A stretch of 64,000 nucleotides of DNA, from assembly GCA_003327425.1 (NCBI GenBank), contig QOQW01000012.1, positions 62,001 to 126,000 of the forward strand, in the 5' to 3' direction. Of this stretch, positions 61,920 through 64,000 are shown one piece after another. The first letter of the stretch is position 1. The number at the start of each line of letters is the position of its first letter. Both the position numbers and the translations under genes were made by a program. The DNA comes from Candidatus Ozemibacter sibiricus (GTDB lineage Bacteria; Muiribacteriota; Ozemobacteria; Ozemobacterales; Ozemobacteraceae). A model generated the notes under the pieces. The model had not been told where the DNA came from. It saw nothing but the letters and a program-made list of their open reading frames with translations, and searched no databases.

Positions 61920-63179
61920 TCACTCTACCACTTTGGTGCCGGAGAATTTGTCGTAGAGGGCTTCCTGCTCTTTCCCGAGAAGGATGAACCAGGCGCCCAC
62001 TCCCAGAAGCAGGCAAGACGCCAGGAACAAGGCGCTGCGCAGGCAGGCCGCCCGCCAGTCGACCGGGCTGCCGTCGCTCTTGACCACGCCGCACTTGCCA
62101 TAGATCTGCCCGATCGTCGCGCCGCGGTATTTCCAGAAAAGGGCGAAATAGAGGAAGCAGAGGGCCAGGTACAACAGGGCCACCAACGCTTGGAGCATTC
62201 CCATCAAAAAGCCGGGCAGCAGGACCCCGAGCATGCCTCCTGCCACCCACCAGATGATCTGCAGCAGCATGCCGGCGACCACCATCACGCCGAAATCGAT
62301 CAGGAAGCAGCCGAGCCGGGTTCCTGCCGAAACCGGTCGGAACTCGGCCCGGTTGCCCGCCTCGACCACCGTTTTGCCGGCCAGGGTCGCGGCCACCGAT
62401 TTCTGCATCTGCGAGATGTTCTGCCCGAGCTGCTGCTGAACCTTGGATAGGTTCTTCCCGATGTTCTGGCCGAGCTGCTGGACGTTCTCGCCCCAGTTCT
62501 TCTCTTTGAGGAATTTGACCACCGACTGGTTCCAGGTGGCGAGCGCATCCCCGCCGGCCTGGGCTCCGGGGGTGGCGGGGGCCTTGCCCGCGACCACCTG
62601 TTCGACCAGCTCGAGGAGATTGACCGGCAGGCTGGTCAGTTTCTGCTTCTCGAGCGGCACCGAATAGACGGTCACGGGGTCGGGAATGCCCTTGAGCTGT
62701 TGCGGCCCGATCTTCTCGGCGACGATCTCGCCTTTGTCCATCAGCAGGTAGGTGGACTCGCTGATCCCGATCGACCCGCCGGGGAAGCAGGGCAGCGCCT
62801 CCATGCGCGCGGTGATGTTGACGGCCGTTCCGAAGATGTCGTTGCCTTCGAGGGTGACATCGCCGGAGTTGACGACCACGCGCAGGTTCAGCTTCTGGGT
62901 CGGATCTTTCGCTTTGGCGTTGTATTCGCGCAGCAGCAGTTGGATGATGATGGCGCAGATGACCGCGTCGGTCGAGCTTTCGAAGGTGACCAGGAAGGCA
63001 TCGCCGATGGTCTTGATGATGGTGCCGCCATAGAACTCGATGACCGGGACCATGAGCTGATTGTGCCGTCGGATCAGATCGACGCTCTGCTGGCGACCGA
63101 CCATGGCGCTCGTGCTGGTGTATCCCTGGATGTCGGTCATCATGATCGACAGGTTGCGGGATTTCACGGTCTTGCCCAT
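61920..63179 (-). CDS. class III nucleotide cyclase fused to an RDD membrane domain
   Basis: 419 residues, with AGAGGAGAAGGA just before the ATG. Residues ~8-185 are a class III cyclase: LSIMMTDIQGYTSTSAMVG (first metal Asp), YGGTIIKTIGDAFLVTFES (second Asp), VVVNSGDVTLEGNDIFGTAVNITARME. A Gln-rich amphipathic linker (VQQLGQNIGKNLSKVQQQLGQNISQMQ) joins an RDD domain at ~270-419: RPVSAGTRLGCFLIDFGVMVVAGMLLQII, then FWKYRGATIGQIYGKCGVV, with four to five membrane helices. This puts the cyclase ahead of a C-terminal membrane anchor. The mid-gene RLGCFLIDF motif replaces the usual R-DD. Confidence 0.88.
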   Translation of the reverse strand: MGKTVKSRNLSIMMTDIQGYTSTSAMVGRQQSVDLIRRHNQLMVPVIEFYGGTIIKTIGDAFLVTFESSTDAVICAIIIQLLLREYNAKAKDPTQKLNLRVVVNSGDVTLEGNDIFGTAVNITARMEALPCFPGGSIGISESTYLLMDKGEIVAEKIGPQQLKGIPDPVTVYSVPLEKQKLTSLPVNLLELVEQVVAGKAPATPGAQAGGDALATWNQSVVKFLKEKNWGENVQQLGQNIGKNLSKVQQQLGQNISQMQKSVAATLAGKTVVEAGNRAEFRPVSAGTRLGCFLIDFGVMVVAGMLLQIIWWVAGGMLGVLLPGFLMGMLQALVALLYLALCFLYFALFWKYRGATIGQIYGKCGVVKSDGSPVDWRAACLRSALFLASCLLLGVGAWFILLGKEQEALYDKFSGTKVVE

Positions 63180-63224
63180 GGGTCCTTCTCCTCTCGAGGC
63201 GGGGCAGGCGGCCGCCGAGATCGG

Positions 63225-63698
63225 TCAGGTCTGATCGGGGGCGGGGGCGATCCCGAAGACCTCGATGAGCACGGCGGGATCGAGGCGGTAGTCGCTGCCC
63301 TTGCCGTTGTAGAAGCCGTGGTGTCGGATGAGATGGAGGGTCAGGCCATTCCAGCGGAAGGTCCGGCCGGTCACCGGGTCGGTCACCTCGGTATCTCCTT
63401 TGCTGAACCGGCCGTCGCCGAAGGGGCTGGGCAACAGCCCGCGGTCGTCGCGCACCACGACGCGGAAGCGGTTTTCGACGATGGTCTCGGCTTCCATCAG
63501 ATCGGTCCCGGCTCGGGTGATGGCCTCGAGCCGGTCGGCGATCTGGGCGTGGGTCACGCCGGCCGCCCGCACCGCGGCGTCATCCTCGGCCAGGATGTCT
63601 GCCAGCGGGCGGGGATCGGTGCCGAGGAAGCCTTTCATGGTCAGGACGCCGGGCCGCATCCGGGCCTGGATCCGGTCGAGTTCAGGGGTTTGCTTCAT
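63225..63698 (-). CDS. conserved-looking protein of unknown function
   Basis: 157 residues, with AGGGAAAGGGA before the ATG at 63698. No signal peptide or membrane helix. It starts MKQTPELDRIQARMRPGVLTMKGFLGTDPRPLADILAED, with a helical region, then a beta-rich half (ENRFRVVVRDDRGLLPSPFGDGRF, GDTEVTDPVTGRTFRWNGLTLHLIRHHGFYNGKGSDYRLDP). I do not recognise a family. It starts 25 bp after the nqrF-like stop on the same strand, so it may be an accessory or partner of that redox gene. Confidence 0.75.
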   Translation of the reverse strand: MKQTPELDRIQARMRPGVLTMKGFLGTDPRPLADILAEDDAAVRAAGVTHAQIADRLEAITRAGTDLMEAETIVENRFRVVVRDDRGLLPSPFGDGRFSKGDTEVTDPVTGRTFRWNGLTLHLIRHHGFYNGKGSDYRLDPAVLIEVFGIAPAPDQT

Positions 63699-63723
63699 GA
63701 TCCCTTTCCCTCTTTATCGGTTC

Positions 63724-64000
63724 TCAGGAGAATTTATCGTAGAAGATCAGGTGCTCGGGCAGACCTTTCTGGGTGAGAACCTTGACGCAGGCATTGATCA
63801 TGCCGGGACTGCCGCACAGGTAGGCCTCGTGGTGGTCGAGCGTGCCATAGTGACGGGCCACCACGTCGGTGATCAGCCCGCGCTCGTAGGGATGGTCGGT
63901 CTCGTCGCCCGACAGGGCGGGCTTGTAGCGGAACCAGGGATGCTGAGCCGCGATGCGTTCGAATTCTTCGACGTAGTACAGGTCGCGTCGCTTCACCGCA
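63724..64000 (-). CDS. nqrF: NqrF-like NADH:quinone reductase, C-terminal end (cut by edge)
   Basis: The last ~91 residues of a gene that enters from the right edge; no start is in the window. KRRDLYYVEEFERIAAQHPWFRYKPALSGDE and HEAYLCGSPGMINACVKVLTQKGLPEHLIFYDKFS match the NAD-binding end of NqrF (REMFYVEDFDRLA... and EFYMCGPPMMNAAVIKML...DDF). NqrF is the FAD/2Fe-2S subunit of the Na+-translocating NADH:quinone oxidoreductase. A related ferredoxin-NAD reductase cannot be excluded from this fragment. Confidence 0.8.
   Translation of the reverse strand, partial: AVKRRDLYYVEEFERIAAQHPWFRYKPALSGDETDHPYERGLITDVVARHYGTLDHHEAYLCGSPGMINACVKVLTQKGLPEHLIFYDKFS

Noticed and set aside
1..64000. parS sites for ParB
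   Set aside because: CACGTG cores occur (for example near 5067 and 28557) but none is flanked by the TTT/AAA needed for a TGTTTCACGTGAAACA-type site.
1..64000. CRISPR arrays, tRNA or rRNA genes
   Set aside because: No spaced direct repeats were seen, and TTCGA-containing stretches such as that near 13113 lie inside coding sequence without a cloverleaf.

Overview
The window is GC-rich bacterial chromosome, packed with genes on both strands, with G/C-ending codons throughout. No rRNA, tRNA, phage genes or CRISPR array is seen. The genes imply a Gram-negative-type, fermentative or carbohydrate-degrading bacterium: butyrate kinase with phosphate butyryltransferase, ATP-type phosphofructokinase, a secreted GH13 amylase, a secreted pullulanase-type enzyme, a GH5-like hydrolase, B12 import, and an NqrF-like reductase at the right edge. 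Signalling is dense (SpoIIE phosphatase, PP2C phosphatase, two class III cyclases, HD-GYP, a sigma-54 two-component pair), and TPR and HEAT proteins are very common. This mix would suit a deep-branching phylum such as Candidatus Riflebacteria/Ozemobacteria, but that is an inference without any marker-gene comparison.

Layout. 1-8.2 kb: an edge-truncated exported coiled-coil protein, comM, a TPR protein with a CFI-box C-terminus, ptb-buk, a MutT-type Nudix enzyme and an RlmI-type methyltransferase. 8.3-14.5 kb: a 971-residue SpoIIE-type phosphatase and a divergent secreted amylase, separated by a 198-bp MITE-like element with inverted termini and an 8-bp target duplication. An AbiEii/DUF6922 toxin-antitoxin-like pair follows. 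14.6-28.0 kb: the most unusual part, five minus-strand genes. In transcription order these are a 1195-residue protein with a degenerate ParA/MinD ATPase head, a 1496-residue protein with no recognisable domain, a PP2C phosphatase, a 704-residue coiled-coil protein, and a protein of twenty unbroken TPRs. The two giants and the tail of the coiled-coil protein share an odd Pro/Arg/Leu/Phe-rich texture. An MBL hydrolase and parB lie just upstream.

30.1-40.9 kb (plus strand): TPR, barrel-like, HD-GYP and degenerate methylase-like proteins, then trpS-scpA-scpB-M16 protease-Xaa-Pro peptidase. 41-46.3 kb (minus): a HEAT/TPR protein and btuF-btuD-btuC behind a clear promoter, cobalamin riboswitch and Shine-Dalgarno-sequestering hairpin. 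46.5-64 kb: GAF-GAF-PAS cyclase, GH5-like hydrolase, phosphofructokinase, an exported protein whose Shine-Dalgarno lies in a perfect 16-bp hairpin, an MFS exporter with a histidine kinase and sigma-54 regulator carrying GAFTNA instead of GAFTGA, pullulanase, a TerB-like membrane protein, a cyclase-RDD fusion and the nqrF end.

Genes meant to work together: ptb-buk for butyryl-CoA/butyrate interconversion with ATP; amylase and pullulanase for alpha-glucan breakdown feeding phosphofructokinase; ScpA/ScpB and ParB for chromosome organisation; btuFDC for B12 uptake. Several promoters fit a housekeeping TTGACA-17-TATAAT rule well.
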